This document shows positions 45,346-57,000 of a stretch of DNA of 64,000 bases, one piece after another. A program made the translations under genes and the position numbers. The number at the start of each line of letters is the position of its first letter. Positions within the stretch are counted from its first letter, which is position 1. Origin of the DNA: Rosellinia necatrix (Eukaryota; Ascomycota; Sordariomycetes; Xylariales; Xylariaceae). The stretch is from positions 372,001-436,000 of the forward strand of contig JAGYVD010000003.1 of NCBI GenBank assembly GCA_021209875.1, given 5' to 3'. The notes under the pieces are model-generated. The model was given only the letters and a program-made list of their open reading frames with translations, was not told where the DNA came from and did not search any database.

Positions 45346-48091
45346 TTAAGCTACGTATTTATACGTGTCGGCGGGTGAGCCGTCAGGAAGCTCGTCCCGC
45401 TCAAGATACTCTCGACTAATTAACGACTCGATTTGTCCCTTGATTAACGACATCTCTGGCTTGAACCTGCCGCTCAAAACTTGGATGACCTCGTTGACAA
45501 GTTGCGTATGGCTGAGTTCTTTACGCTGCCTACAACGCTGTCAGTGAGCACACCATGGATGTGGGGTGCGGTGGGGGTATACTTCATAATTCGAACGATG
45601 ACCGAATCGGCTACATGCTTTCTGGTCTCTCGATTCTTTTCATCCGTTTCCTTGCGCTCTTCGTCATTTTCCACTCGACTGGCCGCGTTGACTGACGGGA
45701 TTTTGATTTTGATCGTCTTGCTTACGAACTCGCGATTGAACGTAAAACGGTCACCTGCCCTGGCAGCAGACTTCGTCTGCGGGTCTTTGACAAGTATGCG
45801 GTACTGCTTAATCACGGATAATGAAGTGAGAACGTTGACCAGATCAGGCTGGGGAATATTGGTGGTAGCTTGGATATCTTCGAATGATAGCCACTCGTCA
45901 TCCTTTGTGCTGTTGAAGAGCATTAATACAATCATGCCGTGGGTGGAAACATTAATCTCGTAACGCCGGTCTCTACTGAGCGGCCCAGCCGTCTTGCCGG
46001 GAATCTTTGGGAACATGCATTTCAAATCTGCAGTGCCAGCGCTTCCAACCCAGGTAAGTACCCTCCCATTCCGGTTCTTCGTGTAGAATTCAAAGAAGCT
46101 ATTTTGCAGTCTTTGGATCTCTGGTGGGTAGATAGCCTTGAGCTTGGATTCCACCGATAAGCCGGTGGATCTGCCCATGATTTCCTTGGGCCAGTTATTC
46201 CCGGCCAGCACCGAGATGTTCAAATCAATTCGCTTATCATCCGGTTCGCCTAAGCCGCGGATATGGTTTCGGTATTGTTCGGTCGTTTCACGGGACGTGT
46301 TCATATCCCTAAACATGCCCTCGAATTTCTGCGTGAAATTGTTTCCCAATTCCCGCTTCATGCGAGAGATCATTTCTTGCTCGATATCCTGGCTTTCCGA
46401 CTTGCCATGGAGCAGTCGACGTGCAAGGTGTTTTTGATAATATGATTCAAACTTGTCTTTTTCGTTCAGATGCTTAAGTAAGGTGATGGCCTTGTCAAGC
46501 ACACCATCTACTTCGGCCTCCGTCTTCCCCTTGAGCCCACGCTTGAGATTGTCATCAATGAAAAGAGAAACAAACTCAGCTGCTCGTTCAAACCTGTTGA
46601 TGAACCCAGAAAAGCTTCGCGTCAGCGCCGTTTCAATGATAGCTTTTCGGTCAAAGCATTCCACCCAAAGGTGATCGAATCTGTCCTTTAATCGAAGCAC
46701 ATCATCTGCCCATTTAATAGCGGCCGCTGTGAGCTGCCCGGCGGCGTTTAGCGTCTTGGGTTTGGACTTCTCTCCGTCGCCGGTGTTATCATCGGTGGCG
46801 GGGGGTCCTTGGGCTATGCTGAAGTCAGTGTTGTTCAGATTCTGCTCAATCTCACTCCCCAGATCCTCGACGCGGTTCGCGAGGGCGTTGCGCAGAGATG
46901 GGACCTTGTCATCAACTCGCGATACGAGGGAATGCAAAATCCTGAGATCCTCGATCCTGTCATTATCGATCATGGCGCGAATACCGCTACCTTCCAATTG
47001 CAAGAACTCATCCAGGTGCTTCGTTATGAGTTCCTCGTCGATGACGCCGACGACCGCCCGCTCAGATGAGGGAGAGATAGTGGTCTGACACCGCGTTGTC
47101 TCTTCGGCCAAACGCCTTTGGGTTTGACGGAGCCATGCACCGGCGTCCGCTTCGCGAAGCAACTTCTCACACTCGGCCCGGTAGAAATCATGGCTTGTTC
47201 GTATGAAATAGGGTTCAAACGTGGTGAGGTAAAGGCGTTCGTGTTCATTCTCGGCATCGGTCTCGAACAAGCTTTCGAGCATCGATGTGCAACTCCGTAG
47301 CAGTGCCTTGTCTATGACGTCCCCCTCCCTCTCCATGTCAATCTGATCGATAAGGGTGGCATTGAGTATGTCGAAGACTGCGTGGCTCGAGCCTATGGCT
47401 TCGAGGTTCCTACGTAGTATGTGGTCTCGGAATAAGCCGATGGTGACGGTATATATGGAAGGTCGAAGGTGGTCATGACCGACCCCACGATCCATATACA
47501 TCAGGATGTCTGCCACCATGTTCATGGCCCTGCTATGGTTTTCCCAGGAGGTGCGTACGCCCTTGAGAAACTTCTCGCCCAGAGCGCGACGCTCGACGAC
47601 ACTAGTCCCGGGGGTGCCATCTAACGTTATGCTGACAAGGTTCTTGGTGATCAAAGCCAAGATTTGCGGCATCACCTTCTCTGCAAACCAATCTTCCTCG
47701 AACTCCTTGACGCGGTCGTAGAGCAGGTTTCCGGATCGCATGAGGACTATCTTGTATGAATATCGGTATAGCTGCTCGAAGGAGAGGTCCCCGGCGTTCT
47801 GGTTGTGGATGTTGCGTTGGGCCTCGCGGAGTTTGTCCCAGCATTGCTCGAATTCGTTCTTGCCGCCGGACTGTATCGATTGCTGTAAAATGGTCATGAT
47901 CAGCATTTGGTGGCTTCGGACAATTGACGTAACGGACGAGATGGACGAGATGGACGAGATAGACAAGATGGACGAGCATCGAGCTGGGCGGTCTAGTCGG
48001 TCTAGGGCGGAGGGCATGAAGCTCGACTTACCCTGCGAGGAGGGCGTATGCGGCCGCGGCTGCTGCTCGAACCTCCCCGTCCCGTAATCAT
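45346..48091 (-). CDS. cul3: Cullin-3-like E3 ubiquitin ligase scaffold
   Basis: Three exons, 48091-48032, 47882-45583 and 45529-45346 (2544 nt, 847 aa). Exon 1 encodes only 20 residues ending GRIRPPRR, the usual Arg-rich cullin-3 start. It is followed by a 149-bp intron (GTAAGT...TTTTACAG) that an unspliced reading frame runs through, so an upstream in-frame ATG at 48152 is not the true start. The N-terminal repeats begin CWDKLREAQRNIHNQNAGDLSFEQLYRYSYKIVL. The cullin homology domain holds FESYYQKHLARRLLHGKS, GMFRDMNTS and the winged-helix region. The neddylation site is VIVRIMK; the Lys787 codon is split by a 53-bp intron, after which the protein ends YLERD...YKYVA as cullins do. It scaffolds BTB-protein ubiquitin ligases with Rbx1. 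CUL3 rather than CUL1/CUL4 is judged from the N-terminus and the GMFRDM block. Confidence 0.93.
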
Positions 48092-49258
48092 CTTGATCAC
48101 CCGTTCGAAGCGCAACCAGGCTGGTGTGATGGGATATGCTGTGGCCCGACAAGACAGCGGACCGGGGCGTCTACATGCCGCGTCGGGGAGCAGTGGGTAG
48201 GGTGGCTGGAGGGCTGGAGCGTCAGGGACGTGAGGGCATCGGGGCCGTCGGAGAAACTATCTAGAGGGTTGGGGCGTCGGAGCATGAGGTTGGGGCATGA
48301 GATGGATTGCTGAAGGGTTGCTCCATGCGACACACTTATAACTAAGGCGGAACTACTTTGTCTGCGTAGAGCTAGCGGCGACTCAGGGACCTGTAGATTC
48401 AAGAAGTATCGTGTACCACGAAGAATAGCCTGTCAAAACAAAGTGGGTAGGTGGGGTACACAAAGTCGACGGAAGCTAGCTAGCTCTTGACGAGGTATGG
48501 ATGTACATATAACTATATGTAGGTAGTCATTTGGGGTCTGTTCTGGGGTTGAGATCACTGACTGACATTGACAGCCTAAGGGATACGGTAGGAGCTAGTT
48601 AGAGTACCTACTTAAGGCATGTAGATGGTTACATACCTGCCTATGTATAACGTAACCTTACGTATAACTTAGGTACTTAGACAGCTGAGAGAGCGAGGTA
48701 TCCTATACCCAGACCCAGCACCTTACCATACCGCCGGGCAAGCTAGGTAGGTAGGCGCCAATTGTAGGTGGAGTTTGCCTAGCTGCCTATGTAGGTATTG
48801 TAAATAGGGTCTATGCACCCGATAAAACGGTTAGATTTAAGGGCGCACTGTATTAGGCAAATAGCACAGCACAGATAACTACTCCCTAACAAAGATCACC
48901 ACTTTATTACCTATCATGGTTACATGGCAGAACTATGCTCGGATTATTCTGAGCTGGCCATCGTCAAGGTAAATAAAAGGGATATCCCACCACTTGCCCC
49001 TCCAATCATTGGTGGACGGAGAGCGATAACGGCGATAAGACTAGTTTGGCGCCTTATCGCTGACCATGATAACGATATAGACAGAAGTAATTTAATATGG
49101 GTCTACGCATATGACGACCTTTCCACATATGCACGCATGTACGTGAGAGCAGTGCATACTCGGATACGCTACAACTAGGAGAAAGCATGGAACAACCTTC
49201 ACCTCCATTTCTCCATTCGCCTCTCCACTGTAGTTGAACCCATACGACACCCTCAACA
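48092..49258. other. Divergent promoter region between cullin-3 and DNL-type genes
   Basis: About 1.2 kb serving two divergent conserved genes. It is rich in TAGGTAGGTA/TACCTAC-type motifs (about 48521, 48604, 48744, 48790). No gene supported. Confidence 0.6.
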
Positions 49259-49406
49259 ATGGCATCGAGGACAGCCTCCAAGTCCCTGGCATCGATCCTT
49301 CGCACGTCCCAAACCGTCGCCCCTCCCCCTCCCTCGGGCCCTCCGGCCCATCGCGCGCCGTTCCGCACACACGATCCCGAAGCCGGCCATGCGGCCACAG
49401 GGCGCC

Positions 49407-49437
<31 letters not shown>

Positions 49438-50746
49438 CCGTCCCCTCGCCGTCCCCCCGACGATGCGCCCGTGCCGCGGAAGCAGCTCGAGCCGCACTAC
49501 AGGCTGACGTTCACGTGCGTCCCGTGCGGCGACCGGTCCTCGCACACCGTGTCGAAGCAGGGGTACCACCGGGGCTCCGTCCTCATCACCTGCCCGGGCT
49601 GCCGCAACCGCCACGTCATCAGCGACAACCTCAATATCTTCGGCGATCGCAGGGTCACGGTCGAGGAGCTCCTGCGGGAGAGGGGCCAGCTCGTGAAGCG
49701 GGGCACGCTCGGCGAGGAGGGCGACATCGAGTTCTGGGAGGATGCGCCGGCCGGGGAGGAAGGGCAAGGGGAGGAGAGATGCGAGGCGGGGACGTTGCGT
49801 GACGCCCGAGACCCTTCTTCCCGGGCGGCGGCAGCCGATCCAACCCGGCCCGCAGCGCCCGGCCTCCCCGGCAGTGCGAGCGCGCGTCCCTCCGTGCAGG
49901 ATACCTCGCGCCATGGCTCCACGCCGTCGACTCGTCGGCAATTCGGGACGTCCAGTCCAAATCATAAGCCCCCTGCCTCCGATTCTTCAGGTGTCGTGCG
50001 CAATGCGCTCAACACGCAGCAATCTATAAGTCAATTGCGGCAATCGCTTCGAAAGGCGGACGAGGACCTCAGTAAGGAGCCCGGCTCGACAATGAAGGAG
50101 CCATTGGATGCCACACTAGGCGCGCGCTGGGTTTGCTGATGCATCTGTAGGTCATACGCCCATTAGGGAGTTGTTTAAAAGAGGCCCTAGGCACCCGAAT
50201 CAGGACGCCAAGGATTGGAAGATGGGAGGGGGGAAAAGATTCATACCTCCCAAGGAAGCGGCGCGTGGAGAGACACCAGTCAAAGAGGCCGAGCATAAAA
50301 ATGCGGAGCGTGAGAGCGGCCTCGCCGCCGAATCGACCGAATCCAAGACCGCACCGGGCTCCGACGACGTGCCCAACGAAGCCGGCCACGTACGGAGACT
50401 CGCCGTCGACTTCCCCCCCTTCCAGAATGCCCGTCTCGTCGAGACCCAAGGGAACGGGCCGGACATGTCTGTCCAGCTGGGGCCCGGCGTCGTCCTGCAG
50501 CGCCGGCCCCCTGGCGGGGTCCTCCCGACCCGGCCGACCCGGCCCTCTGTTCCCCAGAGGACGCTGATCCCCCCGCCGCCGCCGGGCGGGAATAGGTATA
50601 TCGCGCAGCTCCCGGCCCTGGGGTGGCCGGTGCCGAGGCGCGCGCTGCCGCGTCCGACGAAAGGGCCGATGGACTCCCGTGACGAAATGCTTACGCCGAA
50701 GAAGGCGGACAAGGGAAAGGCGTTCTATCTAAGAAACCTAATATGA
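49259..50746 (+). CDS. DNL-type zinc-finger mitochondrial protein (Zim17/Hep1-like) with frame break and long C-terminus
   Basis: The DNL zinc finger, an mtHsp70 escort domain of the mitochondrial matrix, is clear at about 49490-49740: LTFTCVPCGDRSSHTVSKQGYHRGS, then ITCPGCRNRHVISDNLNIFGD with both CxxC pairs. The targeting presequence beginning MASRTASKSLASILRTSQ at 49259 is in a different frame. The two frames meet before or within a CCG triplet tract (about 49405-49442), where one base seems missing. After EFWED the frame stays open, unlike the short Zim17 family, through an Ala/Pro-rich stretch. A 79-bp intron (50072-50150, GTAAGG, branch-like CTGAT, ATCTGTAG) then joins to an exon ending at 50746. 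With one base added the whole is 470 codons. The C-terminal 270 residues (RRQFGTSS, HTPIRELFKRGPRHP, KMGGGKRFIPPKE) are unrecognised and could be a second gene whose start I cannot place. Confidence 0.65.
49405..49442. repeat. (CCG)n triplet tract in the DNL-type gene
   Basis: About 38 bp of CCG triplets with one A interruption, giving a poly-Pro run in the frame of the zinc finger and a poly-Arg run in the frame of the presequence. Confidence 0.9.
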
Positions 50747-51098
50747 AGAAAAAAAGAAAATAAATAAATAAAGGAAAATAGATGCCGGCCAAGCTAGCTG
50801 ATACCTCACAGTTGAACAGCTAGGTAGCTTTGTCCGAGGTGTACCCTGCTGTTATATATTAGTAATATAGACCTACCCACACTACACTAAACACAACTCA
50901 TAGTCGAACAAGCGCCGCCCCTTTCCGCTCGCAACAATGCAAACAAGCGGGTCATGGATCCGTGGGTATCAATCTCTTGTGATATATGTTGCTCTTCACT
51001 CAAATCAAACATTTCTAATCAACCCAAATATATACACGTCCAACTATGTCTATTTCATCCTTCCACGGCCGCAACCCATTCGCACGCAACGAAGGGTC
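50747..51098. other. Convergent 3' intergenic region
   Basis: Short AT-rich spacer between the DNL-type gene and UTP20, which converge. No gene. Confidence 0.5.
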
Positions 51099-54000
51099 TT
51101 AATACTGATGTCTCCGATTCCGGTTCTGGGCCCCCTTTTCTTTCCGGCTTTTGATCTTCTTCTCCAGCCGCCCCCGTTTCCACTGCCCGAAGCGCTCCGG
51201 CTGCACCACGGCCTCGATCTTGCGCTTCCGGGAGCGGCCCTCGCGCCTCCTCCGTGCACGCTCTCGGACCGCTAGCAGCTCTGCCGTGTACGTCGCCGTG
51301 CCGAACTTGCGCTGCAGCGCGTCCATGGTCTCCGTCGCCTTGGCTCGGAGCGCCTCGTGCCGCGTCTTGAATTCTTCATCGGCCGTCGAAGGGACGGGAA
51401 TGGACGGATCTGTTAGCTGGTGTAGCGGGATCAATATGGTGTGTAGCGAGGGTTGCAGTTTGTCGGCGCCCGACGTTCCGACGAGAATTGAGACAATATC
51501 GAGAGCCGCAACCTTAGGGACTAGGGCAGCCGCCCGTGGACGTGTCTCTTCGACCAGAATATCGGAGAGCCAGGTACAGAGGTTATATAGAGATATTTGT
51601 TGCTCTGAAGCGATCTCATCGTCGGAGTCCAGGCCCTCCCATGCCCCTTCGTCGTCATCGGCCTCTTCAGTATTGTCTTCGTCGCTGTTTATTTCGGCCG
51701 ATTCTTTCTTCATATCCCGAGTGCCCGCATCTAGGTACTTGCTGAGCATAAGAATGATTCGACTAGCATCTGCTGCTAAGGCCTCGTCTAAGTCCATTGG
51801 CCCATGCAGAGCAGGGATCTCGTCGTTTATAACGCCGAGATCATCGCTATCGAGCTTCCTTCCTTGTCTCTTCTTCCAACGTGCAATCACATTGGAACTC
51901 AAAGTACCGACAGCGCCCGTGATCAAGCGCTCAATTCTTGTCCTGTCCAGCTCTAGCCCATATGAACCAACGATACGTTGCGTGCGATCGACATTCTTGT
52001 TGTTCTCGTGGAAGTCGGTCAGATACGTGATTACCAGCTGTGTTGCAAACGCCTTGATAAGTGCATCGGAATGCGAAAGAGGCGTTGCGGTTAACCGCCA
52101 GAGTTCATCATGCGCTAAAACAGTGGCTGGGTGCTTTGAGATTAAAATTGGTAAGGTCTGCAGAATGACCTTTATCAAATCTATTTCTTGCGCCCAGGTG
52201 GAAACATTGTTGAAGACAGTGACCATGGCACTGAGTAGCCGATCTAAATCCTTCTGGTCCTTTGGTGAAGGTTCTCTAGCCTCGAAATAAAGCGCGAAAG
52301 AACGGATTGCAAGTTGAAGGACCGACGCATTGTCTTCCTGCTCAAGCCAGCCCCGTGCAAGGCCTAGAAATTTGGATGTACGCTCTTTGTCGGATTTGCG
52401 GAATATTTCTCTGATAAGCTCGGCAGCCGCTAAGCTACATTTTTCGCTATCATCGTTGGCCAACACCAAGATTAACGGTATGAAGCAATTGGCCGCCACC
52501 TCTTGAACAAAGTCATCGGCTGATTTCATTAATAAGAGGTGGATCACCTCCATCACGGAAAGGCGCCCACCTTCTCTGTCGTATTTTAAGTTGGCCACGA
52601 TGAAACTCAGCTGCTTTGCCCATCTATTTTTTTTCTGTGGGTAATCCCGCAAGAACTGGAAGAAAGCCCCCCGTGCCAAGTCTCGAGTATTTTTATCGTC
52701 ATTCGTGATCATTACGGTGCCGACATAGTCCAGAGTATCGTAAACTGTGGCGGTTTCAATTTTCTGGTCCAACACCGACCGGAGAAAATTAAACGTGATA
52801 TGTCGATAGAGTGGTTCCGTCAAATCATCCTTGAGCTTGCCGAGTAACATGTCAACTGCAGCATCTTTAACGACCACATCGCGTCTATCCCGAATTATGA
52901 CTGCCATCAACTTTAGCGAAGCTTGCGCCAGGTCCCCAGAAAATGATGTCGATATCGAGATGCATTTGGTTGCTTCTTTTGCCACTACTTTGTAGAGCTT
53001 AGAGGCGTCGTCCGTCTTGAAGGGGACCTTGGTAAGCACATTCAAAAGCTTGAATGTAGCAACTTTGACTTCCTCCTCCCCTGCAATCGCAGCATCCCCG
53101 AGGATCGGTATGAATCCCGTAATGTTGCTTGAATTCCTCAAGTTATCATGCTTCTTAAGGATGGCTCGGAGGACATCGATAGCGAACCGGACTAGCTTGT
53201 ATGTGTATTGGCTTGTAGTGCTCCGCTCACCACTTCTTTTCGCGCCTTTCTGAATTAAATAACGCCTTATTTTCGGATCCAAACTGGGCTCGGCCTCCCC
53301 CTTTTGGCTTGCGTATACTTGCTGGACAACTTCGTAGCAGAAGATGAGAGTATCACGACTTGCAGCAGCGGGATTCCCTAGAAGACCAGCCGTGATCCTC
53401 GAGAGCAGCTCGTCAATTCTTCGAACCATCCGGAGGTCCACCTTTTCCAATAATAATGACCGAAGCGGACTAATGAGATCGCCCAGGCGGTTGACCGAAG
53501 CAGTCCGGGCAATGAGCTCCATAGAGTCCTGACTCTTATTGCTCTTAACTTCTTTGGTTTTATTGGTGTACCCATCAGCATCTTTCTCTTGGCCTATAAC
53601 GCCAAATATATCGTCCATGATGATAGTCATAATATCATCGAGGCAGTAATCGATATCGCCCGGTTTGAATTGAGGTATGCCGGTTACTAGAATGGTATGC
53701 ATAGTATAAGAAAGAACGTGAAGCTGGTAACCGGCGGTCAAGGCTCCCCGGAGCTCTTTCAGGACAAACCCGAGGTATGAGGGCCCTAACAGAGACGTCA
53801 TCTTTGATAATGTGTCCCGCGCCATTTCTCTCGATTCTAATGCTTTACTTTTTAAGATGTGACAGATATCTGTGAGGACGCCTGGAAGTTTCTGGTTCAA
53901 CGACTCCTCGGGGAGCAACTTGAGTGTTTTAACAATAATGATTCCTACCGGAACTCGTGAGCTGACGGTTGATTCATCCTTTTCGTGCATGTAATTTAGT

Positions 54001-57000
54001 AGCGGGGGCAATATAGTGGATAATACATCTTCATTGAACTTTTCGAGGGAGGGTAAAGTGCTGGATAGGTGTGATTTGCGGTTCATCGGATTGTCGAGGT
54101 CCATCTTCTCAAAGGTCTTTTCGATTGACGCAGACGTGAGAGTATCGACAAATTTGCCGAGAAGTCTGATTAGCTGCTTCTGTGCATCCGGTTTTGTCTC
54201 CACGTAACCTATATACCGACGCAGAATCGCTCGATATTGTGGCCATTCCAAAGCGAAGGCTAACTCCGAAATAGTGGTCGCGGCTTGGGCACCGACTCCG
54301 CGATCGTCACTGCTATCCGGGCGATGAAATATAAAGTGTTCTAGAAGAGGTACAAAAAAATGCGCTGCATGCCTGCTACTCAGAGTAGCATGAACGCTAC
54401 CTTTAGACAGTAACTGCAACGCCCGCATCTGTCTCAGTGCCGCGGGGTTCAGGATATTGCTGAAGAAGCTTGGATCTGGGTCTTTTTCGTCGGGTGCTGG
54501 ATTTAGAGCGACCAAATCGGAGATAGGGCCCCAGGATGGCATCCGAGAAACTAGGTATCCTATCACCCTTACAGTTTCCCGTCGAACAATTTCCGAAGGT
54601 TCCTTAGCGTTCATATACAACGATGGCAAGACAACAGTGGAAAGCATCGCATGAAAACCTCCTTCCCCCTCCTGTGTTGAAGAGGCGCCAGCATCGATGA
54701 AACTGCAGAGACCATCCGCAGAATTTGCTGAGAGCACACCGTATTCTTCGTCATGTTTGATATAAAATATCATGTTATGTATCAGAGGTTCCCAGTCCCT
54801 CAACGTAAATGGCCTGTCCCTGGGCTTCGATATGGTATTGAACGCTGCTAAGCGTTTGTCATAGTCGGGCTCATCGATGCGATTTTTGCGGAAAGCATTA
54901 ATATTTACACATAGCTCGGAAAGATCAGACGTCTTGTTTTCTCTGCGAAGCAAACCAGCTAGTATATTCGAAAGTGTTTCGCGACTTGGCCGATCCCGGA
55001 AAAAGCTATAGAGTGACGCGATTGTGGAGTAAATTCGATCTAATAGGTTGGGTTCATAGCCCATTTCCTCCAATGCAAGAAATCTTTCGAGCATAAGAAG
55101 GATGACACTCTTAGTTTTGGGACTGACTGTTTTGGACGGCTGGTCCAGTAGAAATATAGCAACGTTGATCAAGGTCCCAACGTAGTGAGACTGCCGAACC
55201 ATTGGAGATAGTTCAACGACAGCTTCAACGCATGCTAGCAGGAGATCTTTCCCGATATTTTCTTCGTTCTTGAGGACTCGACTGACCGTTTCTAAAACCA
55301 AGTTGACGTTAGGTTCGATCAGCTCCTCTGCAATTAGGTCCTTGGATTCGCATTCTGCAGCTGGAAGTTGGGATAATTTGACCAAATCACGCACGATCCC
55401 GAGAGAGAATATTCGAACATCGTCTTTAGACTTTGCAAACGCTACCAAATCCATCAACTTGCCAATTATTCGATTGTCGACATTGAAAAATAGCGCGATA
55501 CTCGGGAATTTTGAAAATGTAGAGAGAAGCTGGAGAATTCCAGAAATTCCCTGGGCATTCTCGATGGCGAGTTTGTCGAGGCGCGGGCTCACAGCCTCCC
55601 TGACCAAGATTCCTCGATAAGGAGTCCAGTCAAAACCCGGAGCGTTTTGAAGCAGTGAGACGACACATTTTAAGGAAGTGCTTCGGACGGTCCGAAGCAA
55701 TGAAGTCTGCGCTGGAGCCTCCCCACTATCTTCTTCTGTTGCGTCGGTAGACTTCTGTAGCTTTCGACAGGCCGGTACTAAATAGGAGATAATTGCAGGG
55801 AGTATACGATCGATGTAATCTGCGACGCTCGTTCCTAGCTCATTAATCACGCCCTCCATCATATTTAGAAATCCAACCTGTTTCCGCGCAGGCATAAGAT
55901 CCCTTTCAAAGGCGTCATCGCAAAAGCCGGACTTTCCGATTAACTGGATATTGCGCATATTTCCTAGGGAAATATCAAGAAAGCTTCCCATATCTTCAAC
56001 AGAAAGCTGTCTTAGGACAGCGAGGCGGTTTGCTTGCAGGCCATGCCGCCCGCTTGCAATACCCTTCTTAGAAATAGTCCGCCCATACAGAAGTCTAAGG
56101 AGTACTGGCATTACTTCACTCCTGTGCTCCGGTTGAATTTGCTTGTCTCCTTGAAAAAGAACGGTCAGCTCATTTTTGAACCGAGCTTCGTCCAGTAGGT
56201 ACTCCAAGTTTTCCTGGTACGGCTTAACACCCTCCTGCTTCCAGGTTAAGATACCCTTAAGCGCAGACTTTTGGATGTCAATATCGCCATTCGAAAGCAA
56301 TATGAGTAATGCATCATAAACTTGTCGGCTTTGAAACAGCACTTTGGGGTTTGAAAACTGAGAAATTACCGCGATAAATGTTTTCTTGTCAAAAAGTGAC
56401 CATGACCTATCTGTATCTTCTTCACCCTCTTCCTCTTGTGGATCTTCTTCCTCGGAATTCAAGCTCCATGACAGAAATAAAGGGACCAATCTTCGAGATC
56501 GTCTTTCAGCGAGAGCTGGTGAGGCTGAAAGGACTTTGAGAGCTTGCGAGCGTGCATTGAGCGGTGTTTCGGGGATCATTTCCTGCCCCTTTTCGAATAA
56601 ATCAAGAATAACGTCGGGCGCATTGTTTATCGTATGGTCCGCATCCTCAGCTTGACTATGCAGTCTTGCAAGATTTGTGCATTCAAAATCAGTCTGGCCG
56701 AATCTTTGTGCTACTGTAGTTCCCTTCGATGAGCCTTCCCATCGCTTGGATGGAATATCGATCCATTTGAAAGCGATATCGCAGATGACGTTGTCCCCAG
56801 ATTTTGTCTCGCTGATTTGTTTTAGAGTTTCTACCGCAGAGTCCCAAATAGGCGTCATTTGCACAGTCATCAAGCCGAAAAGAAAGTAAGGGATAGCATG
56901 GCGGAGCCAAGAGTTTTCACTCAAATTAGGATAGGCAACAGCAAGATTGCGCGTATGCATTGACAACACTCGAGCATTTTGAAGATCCACAGGAGTCTGT

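Noticed and set aside
47883..48152. In-frame N-terminal extension of cullin starting at 48152
   Set aside because: It runs through a good intron (GTAAGT...TTTTACAG); the spliced start at 48091 gives the conserved cullin-3 N-terminus.
49054..49965. 303-codon antisense frame over the DNL-type gene
   Set aside because: Shadow; the zinc finger on the plus strand is unmistakable.
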